Below, piece after piece: positions 7,309 through 16,885 of a DNA stretch of 64,000 nucleotides. Positions within the stretch are counted from its first letter, which is position 1, and every line of letters begins with the position of its first letter. A model generated the notes under the pieces. That model had not been told where the DNA came from, searched no databases, and was given only the letters and a program-made list of their open reading frames with translations. The stretch lies in the NCBI GenBank assembly GCA_949285785.1, contig CASEAG010000002.1, positions 62,001-126,000 of the forward strand. The letters are read 5' to 3'. A program made the translations under genes and the position numbers. This stretch comes from an uncultured Spirochaetales bacterium (GTDB lineage Bacteria > Spirochaetota > Spirochaetia > Sphaerochaetales > Sphaerochaetaceae).

Positions 7309-9529
7309 CTGCAGTCCTGACCTTTATCACACGCTTCTTCTCGCCGCTTATCCTGTACTTGTGCCTGATGATGTAGCACTTGTGGATCTTCATGTCGCGC
7401 TCAAAGTCGCGTCCGATGGTCTTCTCGCTGATATCCTGGACCGAATACTTGTCCATGATGTAGTCGTCCATCGCGAAACGGCGGTAGTTGCAGCTGAAGA
7501 TCATCATGCCGTCCTTCTCCAGGTGCATCATGGCGGCGTCGATCAGACGGCTGTGGTCCTTCTGGACATCGAAGCTGTCGCGGCCCTTGCTGTTCGAGAA
7601 TGTCGGGGGATCGCAGAAGATCAGGTCGTAGCGGTCGAACGTGTCCCACAGGAACTGGATCGCATCACTGCGGTAGAAGAAGTTCCCGATGTCGGTGGAC
7701 CATCCGTTGATCCTGAAGTTCTGCATCGCCCAGTCAAGGTATGTAGCAGAGGTGTCGACGCTGGTTGTGCTGATGGCACCGCCCTTGACCGCGTTCAGCG
7801 ATGCGGTGGCCGTGTAGCAGAAGAGGTTGAGGAACCTCTTTCCTGCGGCGTTCTCCTGTATGAACTTCCTGACCGGTCTGTGGTCCAGGAAGATGCCGGT
7901 GTCGAGGTAGTCGGCGAGGTTCACCAGGAAGGCGACGCCGTTCTCGTGGCATACATAGAAGTGGTCGCTGTTCGCAAGCTTCCTGTACTGTTCGCTGCCC
8001 TTCTGCCGGCTGCGCTGCTTCACGTGGATGTCATCGTAGTCGATTCCGGTCGCCCTTTCGGTGGCCAGGACGAGCTCCTCAAGCCGCCTTCTGGCATCCT
8101 CCGGGTCGATTGTCGCAGGAGGTGCGTACTCCGCCAGGTTTATGAACCGGCCCTCGTACATGTCTATCGCGGCGCTGTACTCTGGCATGTCGGCATCGTA
8201 GATGCGGTAGCATGTGACCCCCTCGGCCTCCATGTCCTTCCTGAGTTCGGAGAGGTTCTTCACAAGCCTGTTGTATGCCATCTGGGCACCCTCGCTCAGC
8301 GGTGTGGCAAGGCGCTCCTCCCGTCTGGCCCTGGCCTTGTCCGCCATGGCCTGCTTCTCCTCGTCCGTGTACACGCGATAGTGTGCCAGCTGACATGTCA
8401 GCGGACCGTTGAACAGCGCGTTGGTCCTCTGCGGCTTCATGGGGATGTTGGACAGCAGTCTGCTGTCTGCACACAGTATCGAGACATGCCATCCCTTGAA
8501 CAGCTCCTGGAGCCTGTCCCCGATTGCACTGTACAGCTTCTGGCAGTCGACTTCGTCCATCCTCACGCCGTATGGCGGATCCGTGACGATGCACCCGTCG
8601 CTGCAGGGGACGTCATCCTGGGAGTATTTCGTGAAGTCCTTCGTCTGGAACGTGATGTAGTCGTATACTCCGGCCTTCAGCGCTGCGGCCTTGGCACGCT
8701 CGATGTTCACCGGTCTGATGTCGGAGGCGAAGATCCTGATGTCGCGGCCCTTTGCCGCCTCGGCCCTGTCCGACAGTTCGTCCAGCACTCTGTTGTATGC
8801 CTCGCCGTCGAAATCCTTCAGCTTCTCGAAGGCGTATGGAGTCTTCCTCGTCAGGCCGGGAGCGATGTCGGCGGCCATCAGGGCGGCCTCTATGGGTATG
8901 GTCCCCAGACCGCAGAACGGGTCGAGGAGGGGAGCCGGGCAGCCGTCGAGCACGCCCTTGTACCATTCGCTCCTCATCAGCACGGCCGAAGCCAGATGCT
9001 CCTTGAGCACGGCCTCCACCTCTCCGCTCCTGTAGCCTCTGCGGTACAGGCCCTCTCCCGAGAAGTCCAGATAGACGACCACGCGGGTGCCCCTGATGTG
9101 GAGATGGAATGTCATGTCGGGATTGTCGACGTCGACATCGGGTCTCCTGCCGTCGTTTACGCTCTTTAGCCTGTCGACGATCGCGTCCTTGAGTCTCAAT
9201 GCGGCGAAGTGGCTGTTCTTCAGCCAGTTGCATGCCTGGACGGTCTGAGTGACCTGGAAAGTGTCATCCGGCGAGATGTACTGCTCCCATGGCATGTCCA
9301 GACATGTCTCGTACAGCCTGTCGGCATCGTCGATGCCGTCTTCGAAACCTACTGCCAGCAGGACTCTGCTCGCGATTCTCGTGGTCATCGTGAAGCGGTA
9401 GCCGACTTCGAGCGGACCGCTGAACTGCACACCTGCCGCTGTCGCCTTGACTCGCAGGGCACCGGCCTTCTCGGCCTCCCTGACGACGAGGTCGTTCTGG
9501 TTTGCGGCGACCTGTGCGAAATAGATCAT
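7289..9529 (-). CDS. rlmKL: RlmKL: fused 23S rRNA m2G2445 / m7G2069 methyltransferase
   Basis: 746 residues, close to E. coli RlmL/RlmKL. The N-terminal THUMP region leads to the RlmL methylase domain, with SAM motif DPFCGLGTIPIEAAL and catalytic motif TDPPYG. A linker then leads to the RlmK domain, with SAM motif FLNLFCYTATASLNA and FCDPPTFSNSKG. It modifies helices 74 and 93-adjacent sites of 23S rRNA. It starts one base after the hslO stop, so it follows hslO in one operon, and the outer-membrane protein gene overlaps its end. Assignment is secure from both motif pairs. Confidence 0.94.
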   Translation of the reverse strand: MIYFAQVAANQNDLVVREAEKAGALRVKATAAGVQFSGPLEVGYRFTMTTRIASRVLLAVGFEDGIDDADRLYETCLDMPWEQYISPDDTFQVTQTVQACNWLKNSHFAALRLKDAIVDRLKSVNDGRRPDVDVDNPDMTFHLHIRGTRVVVYLDFSGEGLYRRGYRSGEVEAVLKEHLASAVLMRSEWYKGVLDGCPAPLLDPFCGLGTIPIEAALMAADIAPGLTRKTPYAFEKLKDFDGEAYNRVLDELSDRAEAAKGRDIRIFASDIRPVNIERAKAAALKAGVYDYITFQTKDFTKYSQDDVPCSDGCIVTDPPYGVRMDEVDCQKLYSAIGDRLQELFKGWHVSILCADSRLLSNIPMKPQRTNALFNGPLTCQLAHYRVYTDEEKQAMADKARARREERLATPLSEGAQMAYNRLVKNLSELRKDMEAEGVTCYRIYDADMPEYSAAIDMYEGRFINLAEYAPPATIDPEDARRRLEELVLATERATGIDYDDIHVKQRSRQKGSEQYRKLANSDHFYVCHENGVAFLVNLADYLDTGIFLDHRPVRKFIQENAAGKRFLNLFCYTATASLNAVKGGAISTTSVDTSATYLDWAMQNFRINGWSTDIGNFFYRSDAIQFLWDTFDRYDLIFCDPPTFSNSKGRDSFDVQKDHSRLIDAAMMHLEKDGMMIFSCNYRRFAMDDYIMDKYSVQDISEKTIGRDFERDMKIHKCYIIRHKYRISGEKKRVIKVRTADEKEDR

Positions 9530-9530
9530 C

Positions 9531-10460
9531 TCAATTCTCCTTTCCGAAGAGCGTTTCCACGTCGCTCTTCATGAATCTATATGACGTGCCGCAGTTAAAG
9601 CATTCGAGATCGAGAGGGAAGGGACCTGACAGGATCTCATCTTTTTCCTTCTGCGGCAGTCCAGCGAGATAGTGCTGGAAATGTTCTCTTGTACATGGGC
9701 ATGAGAAGGCCACGAACGAGCTGCCCAGCTCCTGTGGGGCGAAGTCTGCAAACTGCGCCTCCACATATTCCTTTATGCTTCTGCCTTCCGCTATGCTGCG
9801 TCCGAGGTCGGCGAGGGAGGTCGTCTTGTCCGCAAGCGCCTCCAGGACTTCCCTGCTGCATCCCGGCATCGCCTGGATGAAGAGGCCTCCTGCACCCATG
9901 ACGTTCCCGTTCCTGTCGAAATGCAGCGACAGGTAGAACAGGGTGGGCGTCTGTTCGCTCTCATCGAAATAGACGGCCAGATCCTTGGCTATGTTCCCGT
10001 ACTGGAGCATCACCGTCCCGCTTACAGGCTCCCTGCTGCCCTCGAGCACCTTGGAGACCGTGAGGAATCCCGGTCCGAAGAGCATGGAGGTGTCCAGACT
10101 GGCAAGCGGCTTGTCGAGGGGGATGGGGTTCTCGAGCAGGTAGCCTCGCACGGCTCCGCATGCCCACGCCTCGACGCTGATGCCCCTGATCGGGCCGCCG
10201 CATTCTATCGACAGCTGGATCCGGTCATCGCCCTTGATGGTCGATGTGAGCAGCAGTCCTGCGATATATGCCTGGCCGAGCACATATGTCTCGAGCAGGC
10301 CGAGACGGTGGTTGGCCTTCATCTGGTTCACTACATGTGTCGCGCTGACGAGCGTGAGGCGCACCTGTCCGTCTGCGAGCAGGAAGATGTCCTTGCTGTC
10401 GTCAGCCAGGGCGGCAAGCTGCGCCCTGAGCTCCTCTCCTTCGATGGGGGTCTTTGTCAT
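9531..10460 (-). CDS. hslO: Hsp33 redox-regulated chaperone
   Basis: 309-residue cytoplasmic holdase that is activated when its zinc-bound cysteines are oxidised. The four Cys are present in the C-terminal region as CPC and, about 30 residues later, CFNC, the Hsp33 arrangement CxC...CxxC. The N-terminal body has the usual DGQVRLTLVSAT and GxRGY-like segments. It is the first gene of a probable hslO-rlmKL-barrel operon. No ribosome site precedes ATG 10460; TATATT (10468-10473) lies seven bases upstream, so this may be a leaderless start. Confidence 0.94.
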   Translation of the reverse strand: MTKTPIEGEELRAQLAALADDSKDIFLLADGQVRLTLVSATHVVNQMKANHRLGLLETYVLGQAYIAGLLLTSTIKGDDRIQLSIECGGPIRGISVEAWACGAVRGYLLENPIPLDKPLASLDTSMLFGPGFLTVSKVLEGSREPVSGTVMLQYGNIAKDLAVYFDESEQTPTLFYLSLHFDRNGNVMGAGGLFIQAMPGCSREVLEALADKTTSLADLGRSIAEGRSIKEYVEAQFADFAPQELGSSFVAFSCPCTREHFQHYLAGLPQKEKDEILSGPFPLDLECFNCGTSYRFMKSDVETLFGKEN

Positions 10461-10467
10461 GGTGCCA

Positions 10468-10496
10468 AATATATATTAACGCGCGAGATTAAGAAA
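10468..10496 (-). promoter_or_regulatory. Probable hslO promoter, leaderless arrangement
   Basis: TATATT (10468-10473, minus) lies seven bases from the ATG. A poor -35 (TTTCTT, 10491-10496) is at 17-base spacing, inside the mgl terminator run. Confidence 0.4.
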
Positions 10497-10525
10497 GAGG
10501 CCACCGGAGGCATGCTCCGGTGGCC
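10491..10525 (-). terminator. Terminator of the mglBAC operon
   Basis: GGCCACCGGA (10499-10508) and TCCGGTGGCC (10516-10525) form a perfect 10-bp stem. It is followed on the minus strand by TCTTTCTT. Confidence 0.85.
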
Positions 10526-10554
10526 GGCAACCGATAGAAGATCCTCTTGTGGAA

Positions 10555-12228
10555 TCACTTCTTCTTGAGGTACTTCACGCTGTCCAGTGCGACGGCGGCG
10601 ATGATGATAGCGCCCTTGAAGACGAACTGGAGGTTCGTATCGATTCCAAGGAACGTCAGGCAGTAGGTGAGGCCGGTGAAGATGATGACGCCGAACATGG
10701 CTCCCGTGATCTTTCCGATACCTCCGTTGAACGAGATTCCTCCGACGACGCAGGCTGCGATGGCATCCGTCTCATAGCCCTGTCCCGTACCGGCCGAGGC
10801 GTTGGCACGGAAGGCCTCGAGGAAGGAGCCGCATCCGTAGAAGATGCCAGCCATGATGAAAACGCCCATGGTGACCTTGAACACCGAGATTCCCGAAACG
10901 GCGGCCGCTTCGCTGTTGCCGCCCACGGCGTACATGTTCTTGCCGAATGTCGTCTTGTTCCAGATGAACCATGCGACGAGACAGGCCAGGATTGCCGGGA
11001 TGATCAGCTTGGGGAATGTGATCAGTTGCCCGTTGACGATTCCCAGCTCCCAGCGTCCTCCGATCAGGTCCTTGATGCCCGAGTCGATCGAGCCTGTAGG
11101 CGTTCCCGAGGTTCCGAAGAACAGCAGGCCGTAGATGATCAGCTGCGTGGACATCGTGGAGATGAACGGGTGTATCTTCAGCTTGGCGGTGAAGACGCCG
11201 GCGAAGCTGGAGAAGGCGACGCAGAAGATTATGGACAGGCACAGTGCGATGACGACCCTGGCACCCATCGGAATGGAGTCGAAGTTCCAGGGCTCCGCAC
11301 CGAAGACGCGCACGATGTTCACGCCCCTGTGCAGCAGGAGTCCTGTCGTGACCGAACCCAGGGCGACCATTCTTCCGACCGAAAGGTCGGTTCCTGCAAG
11401 GAGGATCAGACCTGCGACGCCCAGTGCGTAGAACATCCTGGTCGAGCTCTGCTCGAGAATCGTCAGGATGTTTGGCAGACTGAGCAGCTGGCCTCTTCCC
11501 TGCATCGGGGCGATGATGACGCACACTATGAAGAAAATCAGGACGGCGATGTACAGACCGTTGTTGAGGAAGAACGTCGATGCCTTGAAGCGGTTGACGT
11601 AGTCCTTCCACCTGAGGGTCATGTCCTCCTTGAAGTTCGTCTTACCGTTGCGCAGCGTGCGGTTCGTCTGCACATGGTCGACGTATGCCTGGTTCTTCGT
11701 CGCCTTGGCCCTGTCGACCTGGCTCGTGAAGTGGCTTTTCGCATCGAAGAGGGCGGACTTCTCCTCATAGCGGATCTGCTGGATCTCGTCCTTCTTCTCC
11801 TTGCCGTCCGCGATCGTGATGCCGGCGATCCTCTTCGACGACTCCGCCTTTATGGTCTCGACCTTCGCCTTGTACTCCTCCTTGAGGCGGGCGATGATCG
11901 CATCCTGCTCGGCGTAGACGTTCCTCTCGATCTGTGTGCTGACCGTGTTGACGTAGCTTACGGCCTCCTTCGTGAGAGCGTCGATCTCCGCCTTGTGCCG
12001 GGCGGCATCCTCCTGTGCCACGGCGATCTGCTTTCTGCAGTCCTCGATCATCTTCGCCTTCGCCTCGTCGCTGAGCATCCTGCTCTTCTTCGTGGCGATG
12101 ATCTGCTGCTTGAGATCGTTGACGCGCGTGATCCCCGTGCTTCTGAGATCGGCAAGCTTCGAGATGTATTCCCTTACCTTGAGGTCCTCATCCAGAGCTG
12201 CCGGTACGTTCCTGATGTCAGTTGTCAT
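10555..12228 (-). CDS. mglC: MglC-type sugar ABC permease with a long N-terminal helical extension
   Basis: Inner-membrane permease of the galactose/methyl-galactoside (ribose-type) ABC importer. From about residue 222 to the end it is a normal MglC: the first membrane helix is LYIAVLIFFIVCVIIAP, followed by motifs such as LILLAGTDLSVG, FGKNMYAVGGN and the C-terminal GGIGKITGAMFGV. The first ~215 residues are extra, since E. coli MglC is ~336 residues and this protein is 557. The extension is rich in Lys, Glu, Ala and Gln with almost no Gly or Pro, so it probably forms long helices or a coiled coil facing the cytoplasm. It has no signal peptide. A strong AGGAGG site precedes ATG 12228, and the frame shows no break between extension and permease. 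Last gene of the mgl operon. Confidence 0.92.
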   Translation of the reverse strand: MTTDIRNVPAALDEDLKVREYISKLADLRSTGITRVNDLKQQIIATKKSRMLSDEAKAKMIEDCRKQIAVAQEDAARHKAEIDALTKEAVSYVNTVSTQIERNVYAEQDAIIARLKEEYKAKVETIKAESSKRIAGITIADGKEKKDEIQQIRYEEKSALFDAKSHFTSQVDRAKATKNQAYVDHVQTNRTLRNGKTNFKEDMTLRWKDYVNRFKASTFFLNNGLYIAVLIFFIVCVIIAPMQGRGQLLSLPNILTILEQSSTRMFYALGVAGLILLAGTDLSVGRMVALGSVTTGLLLHRGVNIVRVFGAEPWNFDSIPMGARVVIALCLSIIFCVAFSSFAGVFTAKLKIHPFISTMSTQLIIYGLLFFGTSGTPTGSIDSGIKDLIGGRWELGIVNGQLITFPKLIIPAILACLVAWFIWNKTTFGKNMYAVGGNSEAAAVSGISVFKVTMGVFIMAGIFYGCGSFLEAFRANASAGTGQGYETDAIAACVVGGISFNGGIGKITGAMFGVIIFTGLTYCLTFLGIDTNLQFVFKGAIIIAAVALDSVKYLKKK

Positions 12229-12240
12229 TTTCTCCTCCTC

Positions 12241-13734
12241 TCATAGATACATTGCAGAAAGACGCAGCAGCTCTTCCTGGTCGGTCTTCTTCGTCTCGAC
12301 GATGCCTGCAAGCCTGTGGTTCGACATGACCGCGATGCGGTTGGTGATGCCGAGTATCTCGGGCATCTCCGAACTGACCACGATTATGGTCTTGCCGTTC
12401 TTGGCCATCTCGATGATCAGCTGGTAGATCTCGTACTTCGCACCAACGTCGATGCCCCTTGTGGGCTCGTCCATCAGGAACACGTTCGGCTCCCTCTCCA
12501 TCCACTTGCCGATGATGACCTTCTGCTGGTTTCCTCCGGACAGGGCGGTGATCAGCTCGTCGCAGGAGACGCACTTGGTGTTCATCAGCCTGATCTGTCT
12601 GTTGGCCGCATCCGTCATGAGACGGTTGTTGAGAACGCCATGCGACTTGTAGCTGTTCAGGTTCGTGATGACCGTGTTGAAGCGGATAGTGTCTTTGCCG
12701 AACATGCCGTTGAGCTTGCGTTCCTCCGTGACGAGGGCGAAGTCGTAGTCCATCGCGTCCTTGGATGAGCGGAACCTGAGCGGCTTTCCGTCGAGTATGA
12801 TGCGTCCGGATGCGATCGTGCGGATGCCGAACATGGACTCGAGCAGCTCGCTGCGTCCGGCTCCGACCAGGCCGTAGAGACCGAAGATCTCGCCCTTGCG
12901 CACCGTGAAGGAGATGTCCTCCAGCTTCGGATCGAACTTCGTCGTCAGATGGCTGACCTCCAGGTAGTCCCTGCCGGGCACGTTGTCCACATCCGGGAAC
13001 CTCTTGTCCAGAGAGCGTCCGACCATGGCCGCGATCAGCTCGTTCATGTTCGTCTCGCTGGTCTTCTTGGTCATGATCAGCTTTCCGTCACGCAGGACGG
13101 ATACGTGGTCGCAGATCTCGAACACCTCGTCCATCTTGTGCGAGATGTAGATGAAGGAGACCCCTTTCTCCTTGAGCTCGTTGACGATCGAGAACAGCTT
13201 CTTCACCTCGCGTTCCGTCAAGGAGGAGGTGGGCTCGTCAAGCACTATGATCTTGGCGTTGTAGCTCACCGCCTTGGCGATCTCGACCATCTGGCGCTGG
13301 GATACGGACATCGTCCTCATGATCGTCGTCGGGTTCACATTCATGTTGAGCGAGGCGAAGAGCTTGTTCGCCTCGGTCAGCATCTTGTTCTCGTCGATTA
13401 TTCCGCCCCTGGTGGGGTAGCGCCCGAGAAAGAGGTTGTCGGTGACCGTGCGGTCCAGACACTGGTTCAGCTCCTGGTGGACCATGGCCACTCCGTTCTC
13501 GAGAGCCTCCTTGGGACTGTTGAAGTTTATCTGCCTGCCGTCGAAGATGAACTGCCCCTCGTCCTTGGCGTAGATGCCGAACAGGCATTTCATCATCGTG
13601 GACTTGCCAGCTCCGTTCTCTCCCATGAGCCCAAGCACGGAGCCCTTGTCCAGCGTCAGGTTGATGCCGTCAAGGACCTTGTTCTTCGCGAAGGACTTGG
13701 AGAGGTTCCTGATTTCTAGAATTGTGTTGTCCAT
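12241..13734 (-). CDS. mglA: MglA-type sugar ABC ATPase (two nucleotide-binding domains)
   Basis: 497 residues with tandem ABC domains, as in MglA/RbsA. Domain 1 has Walker A GENGAGKST and Walker B IIVLDEPTSSLTE, with an atypical signature (VSQRQMVEIAKA). Domain 2 has a degenerate Walker A (GLVGAGRSEL), signature LSGGNQQKV and Walker B VFLMDEPTRGIDVGAK. One degenerate Walker A is normal for this family. It powers the MglC permease at the cytoplasmic face. It lies 12 bases before mglC, and a pair of hairpins separates it from mglB. Confidence 0.96.
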   Translation of the reverse strand: MDNTILEIRNLSKSFAKNKVLDGINLTLDKGSVLGLMGENGAGKSTMMKCLFGIYAKDEGQFIFDGRQINFNSPKEALENGVAMVHQELNQCLDRTVTDNLFLGRYPTRGGIIDENKMLTEANKLFASLNMNVNPTTIMRTMSVSQRQMVEIAKAVSYNAKIIVLDEPTSSLTEREVKKLFSIVNELKEKGVSFIYISHKMDEVFEICDHVSVLRDGKLIMTKKTSETNMNELIAAMVGRSLDKRFPDVDNVPGRDYLEVSHLTTKFDPKLEDISFTVRKGEIFGLYGLVGAGRSELLESMFGIRTIASGRIILDGKPLRFRSSKDAMDYDFALVTEERKLNGMFGKDTIRFNTVITNLNSYKSHGVLNNRLMTDAANRQIRLMNTKCVSCDELITALSGGNQQKVIIGKWMEREPNVFLMDEPTRGIDVGAKYEIYQLIIEMAKNGKTIIVVSSEMPEILGITNRIAVMSNHRLAGIVETKKTDQEELLRLSAMYL

Positions 13735-13770
13735 TGATATCTTCTATGGTTGCCTCGTCTCAATTGAGAA

Positions 13771-13837
13771 CAAGCATGCGGGAAGCCTCCCTCCCACATG
13801 CTTGTCCACTGTCATGCGGCTTCGTCGGATGAAGCCG
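13771..13837 (-). promoter_or_regulatory. Two intercistronic hairpins between mglB and mglA
   Basis: CAAGCATG (13771-13778) pairs with CATGCTTG (13797-13804), and CGGCTTC (13817-13823) pairs with GAAGCCG (13831-13837). Neither has a T run on the minus strand. They may stabilise or partly terminate the mRNA so that more binding protein than transporter is made; this is inferred from the usual pattern in ABC operons. Confidence 0.55.
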
Positions 13838-13845
13838 TCAGGCGA

Positions 13846-15075
<1,230 letters not shown>

Positions 15076-15088
15076 TTACTGAAAAAAG

Positions 15089-15111
15089 TGTGCAACCTGC
15101 TGGGTTACACA
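15089..15111. promoter_or_regulatory. Inverted repeat upstream of mglB, candidate operator
   Basis: TGTGCAACC (15089-15097) and GGTTACACA (15103-15111) are 9-base arms with one mismatch and a 5-base centre. The repeat lies about 20 bases upstream of the mglB ribosome site, a normal place for a repressor site. The regulator is unknown, and no LacI/GalR gene is in this window. Confidence 0.4.
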
Positions 15112-15176
15112 TACTATTTCACCATGGAAAACGGCAGAATGCAAAAGGAATTTTGCGTCGTTTGTGTGAAATCCTG

Positions 15177-15205
15177 TCCATCCGCGAATTCAAGCGCGGG
15201 ATGGA
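15177..15205 (-). terminator. Weak hairpin at the end of yitT
   Basis: TCCATCC-GCG and CGC-GGGATGGA can pair across a short AATTCAAG loop (with one bulged base), just past and overlapping the yitT end region. There is no real T tract, so termination is uncertain. Confidence 0.3.
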
Positions 15206-15212
15206 TGAAGAT

Positions 15213-16127
15213 TCATTCCTGCGTGACGTCGTTCTTCTGTTCGGCCACCATCCGGCCGATCGGCGTGAACCCTTCGCCCAGGACGTGATGCGTATCCTGG
15301 ATTATGAGGAAGGCCCTCTCGTCGAGCTCGTGCACCCGTCGTACCAGGCGGGATATGCTCTGGTTCGGGATGACCGTCATCAGCATCTCGCGCTCCTCGT
15401 TCGTGTAGAGGCCTTTTGCAGGCAGCACCGTGCCGCTGCGCTCGAGGTCGTCGAGTATGAAGCGTCCGATCTCCTCCAGATGGTCGCTGATGATGTAGAT
15501 CGTCTTGGCGTACCCCGTGCCCATGGAAAGGACGACCTTGTCCAGCACCCACGACATGATGAACACCACGACTATCGCGTACAGCGCGCTCTCTATGCTG
15601 AAGATGAACGCCGATGCCGCGATGATCAGCGCATCGACGATCATAAGGCATGTTCCTGTGGTTATCTTCGTGTATCTTGCGATGATCAGCGCGATGATGT
15701 CCGTGCCGCCGGTGTTGCTGCCTCCCTTCATGACCAGCCCCATTCCGAAGCCGGACAGGACGCCGCCGTACAGGCAGCTGAGCCACAGGGACATGTCCTT
15801 GGAGTAGTCCAGGATCCCTCCGTAGCCGAAGATCATGTTCCACATCGAGGTGAAGAGCGAGAGAAGGAGCGTTCCGACCAGGCTCTTGAGACCGTACATC
15901 CTGCCGAACAGCTTGACTCCTATCAGGAAGATCGGGAGGCTGAGCACCAGGATGGACAGGCCGACGTCGATGCCGAGCGTGTGGTAGAGCAGGGTGCCGA
16001 TTCCGCTCACCCCTCCGGGGGCGATCTGCGCCGGGTTCGTGAACATCGCGATGGACAGCGCGGTGATCGCGCTGCCTATGGTTATGTATGCGTAATCTAT
16101 AAGGGCGTTCCTGTATCCTTCCTTCAT
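15213..16127 (-). CDS. YitT-family membrane protein (DUF161/DUF2179)
   Basis: 304 residues. Five or six membrane segments fill the first ~195 residues, with the YitT motifs TNPAQIAPGGVSGIGTLL and KGGSNTGGTDIIA. A cytoplasmic DUF2179 domain follows (TIYIISDHLEEIGRFILDDL... ERAFLIIQDTHHVLGEGF). Members are widespread and are suspected transporters, but no substrate is established. Its start overlaps the stop of the LOG gene as ATGA, so the two are translationally coupled. Confidence 0.9.
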   Translation of the reverse strand: MKEGYRNALIDYAYITIGSAITALSIAMFTNPAQIAPGGVSGIGTLLYHTLGIDVGLSILVLSLPIFLIGVKLFGRMYGLKSLVGTLLLSLFTSMWNMIFGYGGILDYSKDMSLWLSCLYGGVLSGFGMGLVMKGGSNTGGTDIIALIIARYTKITTGTCLMIVDALIIAASAFIFSIESALYAIVVVFIMSWVLDKVVLSMGTGYAKTIYIISDHLEEIGRFILDDLERSGTVLPAKGLYTNEEREMLMTVIPNQSISRLVRRVHELDERAFLIIQDTHHVLGEGFTPIGRMVAEQKNDVTQE

Positions 16128-16705
16128 CAGTCTATCTTCTCCGGAAGGACGGCCCTGTCCCCTGCGAGCCGTGCCAGTATGACGTCTATGTCATCGCTGA
16201 CGATCAGGCTGTCCCTGACGGCCTGCGTCATCAGCCCCTGGGCGACCATGGAGTCGAGAAGGGAGAGCAGAGGGTCGAAGAATCCTGCGACATTGCATAG
16301 CGCGATGTTCTTGTCATGCAGGCCGATCTGGCGCCATGTGAAGACCTCGAAGAACTCGTCCATGGTCCCGATGCCGCCTGGCAGGATGATGAAGCCGTCC
16401 GCCATCGAGTACATCGTCTGCTTGCGCTCGTGCATCGTCGGCACGACGACCAGCCTCGTGTGCACCTTTCTGAGCTTCACCTGTGGAATGTCGAAGATCT
16501 CCGGAAGCACGCCGACCACCTCTCCACCATCCTCATGGCAGGCCTGGGCGAGCGTTCCCATGATGCCTCTGGCACCGCCGCCGTACACCAGACTGATGCC
16601 TCTTGCCGCCAGCTCATGTCCGAGCTTTCTGGCCTTGTCCGAAATCGCTCCATCCACCGGGTGGCTGGATGCGCAGAACACGGCCACCGATCCGATTCTG
16701 TCCAT
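16127..16705 (-). CDS. LOG-family protein (TIGR00730, lysine decarboxylase-like fold)
   Basis: About 192 residues with the LOG signature PGGIGTMDEFFE and the companion MHERK motif. Enzymes of this family release cytokinin-type bases from nucleoside monophosphates. In bacteria they act as AMP/nucleotide nucleosidases of uncertain role. An ATG at 16714 gives three more residues, but it overlaps the -10 of the only good promoter (TAACAT, 16713-16718). The ATG at 16705, seven bases from that -10, is therefore preferred. No ribosome site is seen, consistent with a leaderless mRNA. Coupled to yitT. Confidence 0.88.
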   Translation of the reverse strand: MDRIGSVAVFCASSHPVDGAISDKARKLGHELAARGISLVYGGGARGIMGTLAQACHEDGGEVVGVLPEIFDIPQVKLRKVHTRLVVVPTMHERKQTMYSMADGFIILPGGIGTMDEFFEVFTWRQIGLHDKNIALCNVAGFFDPLLSLLDSMVAQGLMTQAVRDSLIVSDDIDVILARLAGDRAVLPEKID

Positions 16706-16712
16706 GGCAGGC

Positions 16713-16742
16713 ATGTTAGCATCCGTCCAGAATGATTGACAA
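16713..16742 (-). promoter_or_regulatory. Promoter of LOG-yitT, leaderless arrangement
   Basis: TTGTCA (16737-16742, minus) and TAACAT (16713-16718) are 18 bases apart. The -10 has an extended TGC in front. The preferred ATG (16705) starts seven bases after the -10. Confidence 0.55.
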
Positions 16743-16767
16743 CAGGGGACATCGTCATCGTATCGGC

Positions 16768-16796
16768 TTGTTAGCCGGCGATTTGTTCCTTATAAT
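16768..16796 (+). promoter_or_regulatory. Promoter of the 16882 outer-membrane protein gene
   Basis: TTGTTA (16768-16773) and a perfect TATAAT (16791-16796) are 17 bases apart, the best sigma-70 match in the window. It gives a leader of about 80 bases. Confidence 0.75.
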
Positions 16797-16802
16797 CTAC
16801 AG

Positions 16803-16839
16803 TCAAGAGGACTGCCTTGCGGCAGGAATCGACTCTTGA
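16803..16839 (+). promoter_or_regulatory. Stem-loop at the very start of the leader
   Basis: TCAAGAG (16803-16809) pairs with CTCTTGA (16833-16839). Inside it CTGCC and GGCAG form a second small stem. It occupies the predicted mRNA 5' end, where it could protect or regulate the transcript. Confidence 0.5.
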
Positions 16840-16852
16840 GAAAGGAGAGGCC

Positions 16853-16885
16853 GTGTGGAAGACATGCGGTGGTGAATACTTATGA
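16853..16885 (+). CDS. Ten-codon leader ORF (GTG start) coupled to the next gene
   Basis: A strong ribosome site (AAAGGAGAGG, 16841-16850) is followed by GTG 16853 and ten codons, MWKTCGGEYL, then a TGA. That TGA overlaps the ATG of the outer-membrane gene as ATGA. The main gene itself has only a weak GGTGGT site. The arrangement suggests that ribosomes load on the leader ORF and re-initiate on the gene. No run of one amino acid is seen that would mark a classic attenuator. Confidence 0.45.
   Translation: MWKTCGGEYL

Noticed and set aside
7094-9169. A 691-codon open frame on the plus strand opposite rlmKL and the barrel gene
   Set aside because: It is the reverse-complement shadow of rlmKL in GC-rich DNA. 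Its composition (runs of Val, Leu, Asp, His) has no domain, and rlmKL has both methylase motif sets.
10549-12246. A 565-codon open frame on the plus strand opposite mglC
   Set aside because: Shadow of mglC; its acidic Glu/Asp/His-rich sequence mirrors the Lys/Ala codons of the helical extension.
16803-16839. Riboswitch in the leader of the 16882 gene
   Set aside because: The nested hairpin does not match any riboswitch class I recognise; kept only as a stem-loop.
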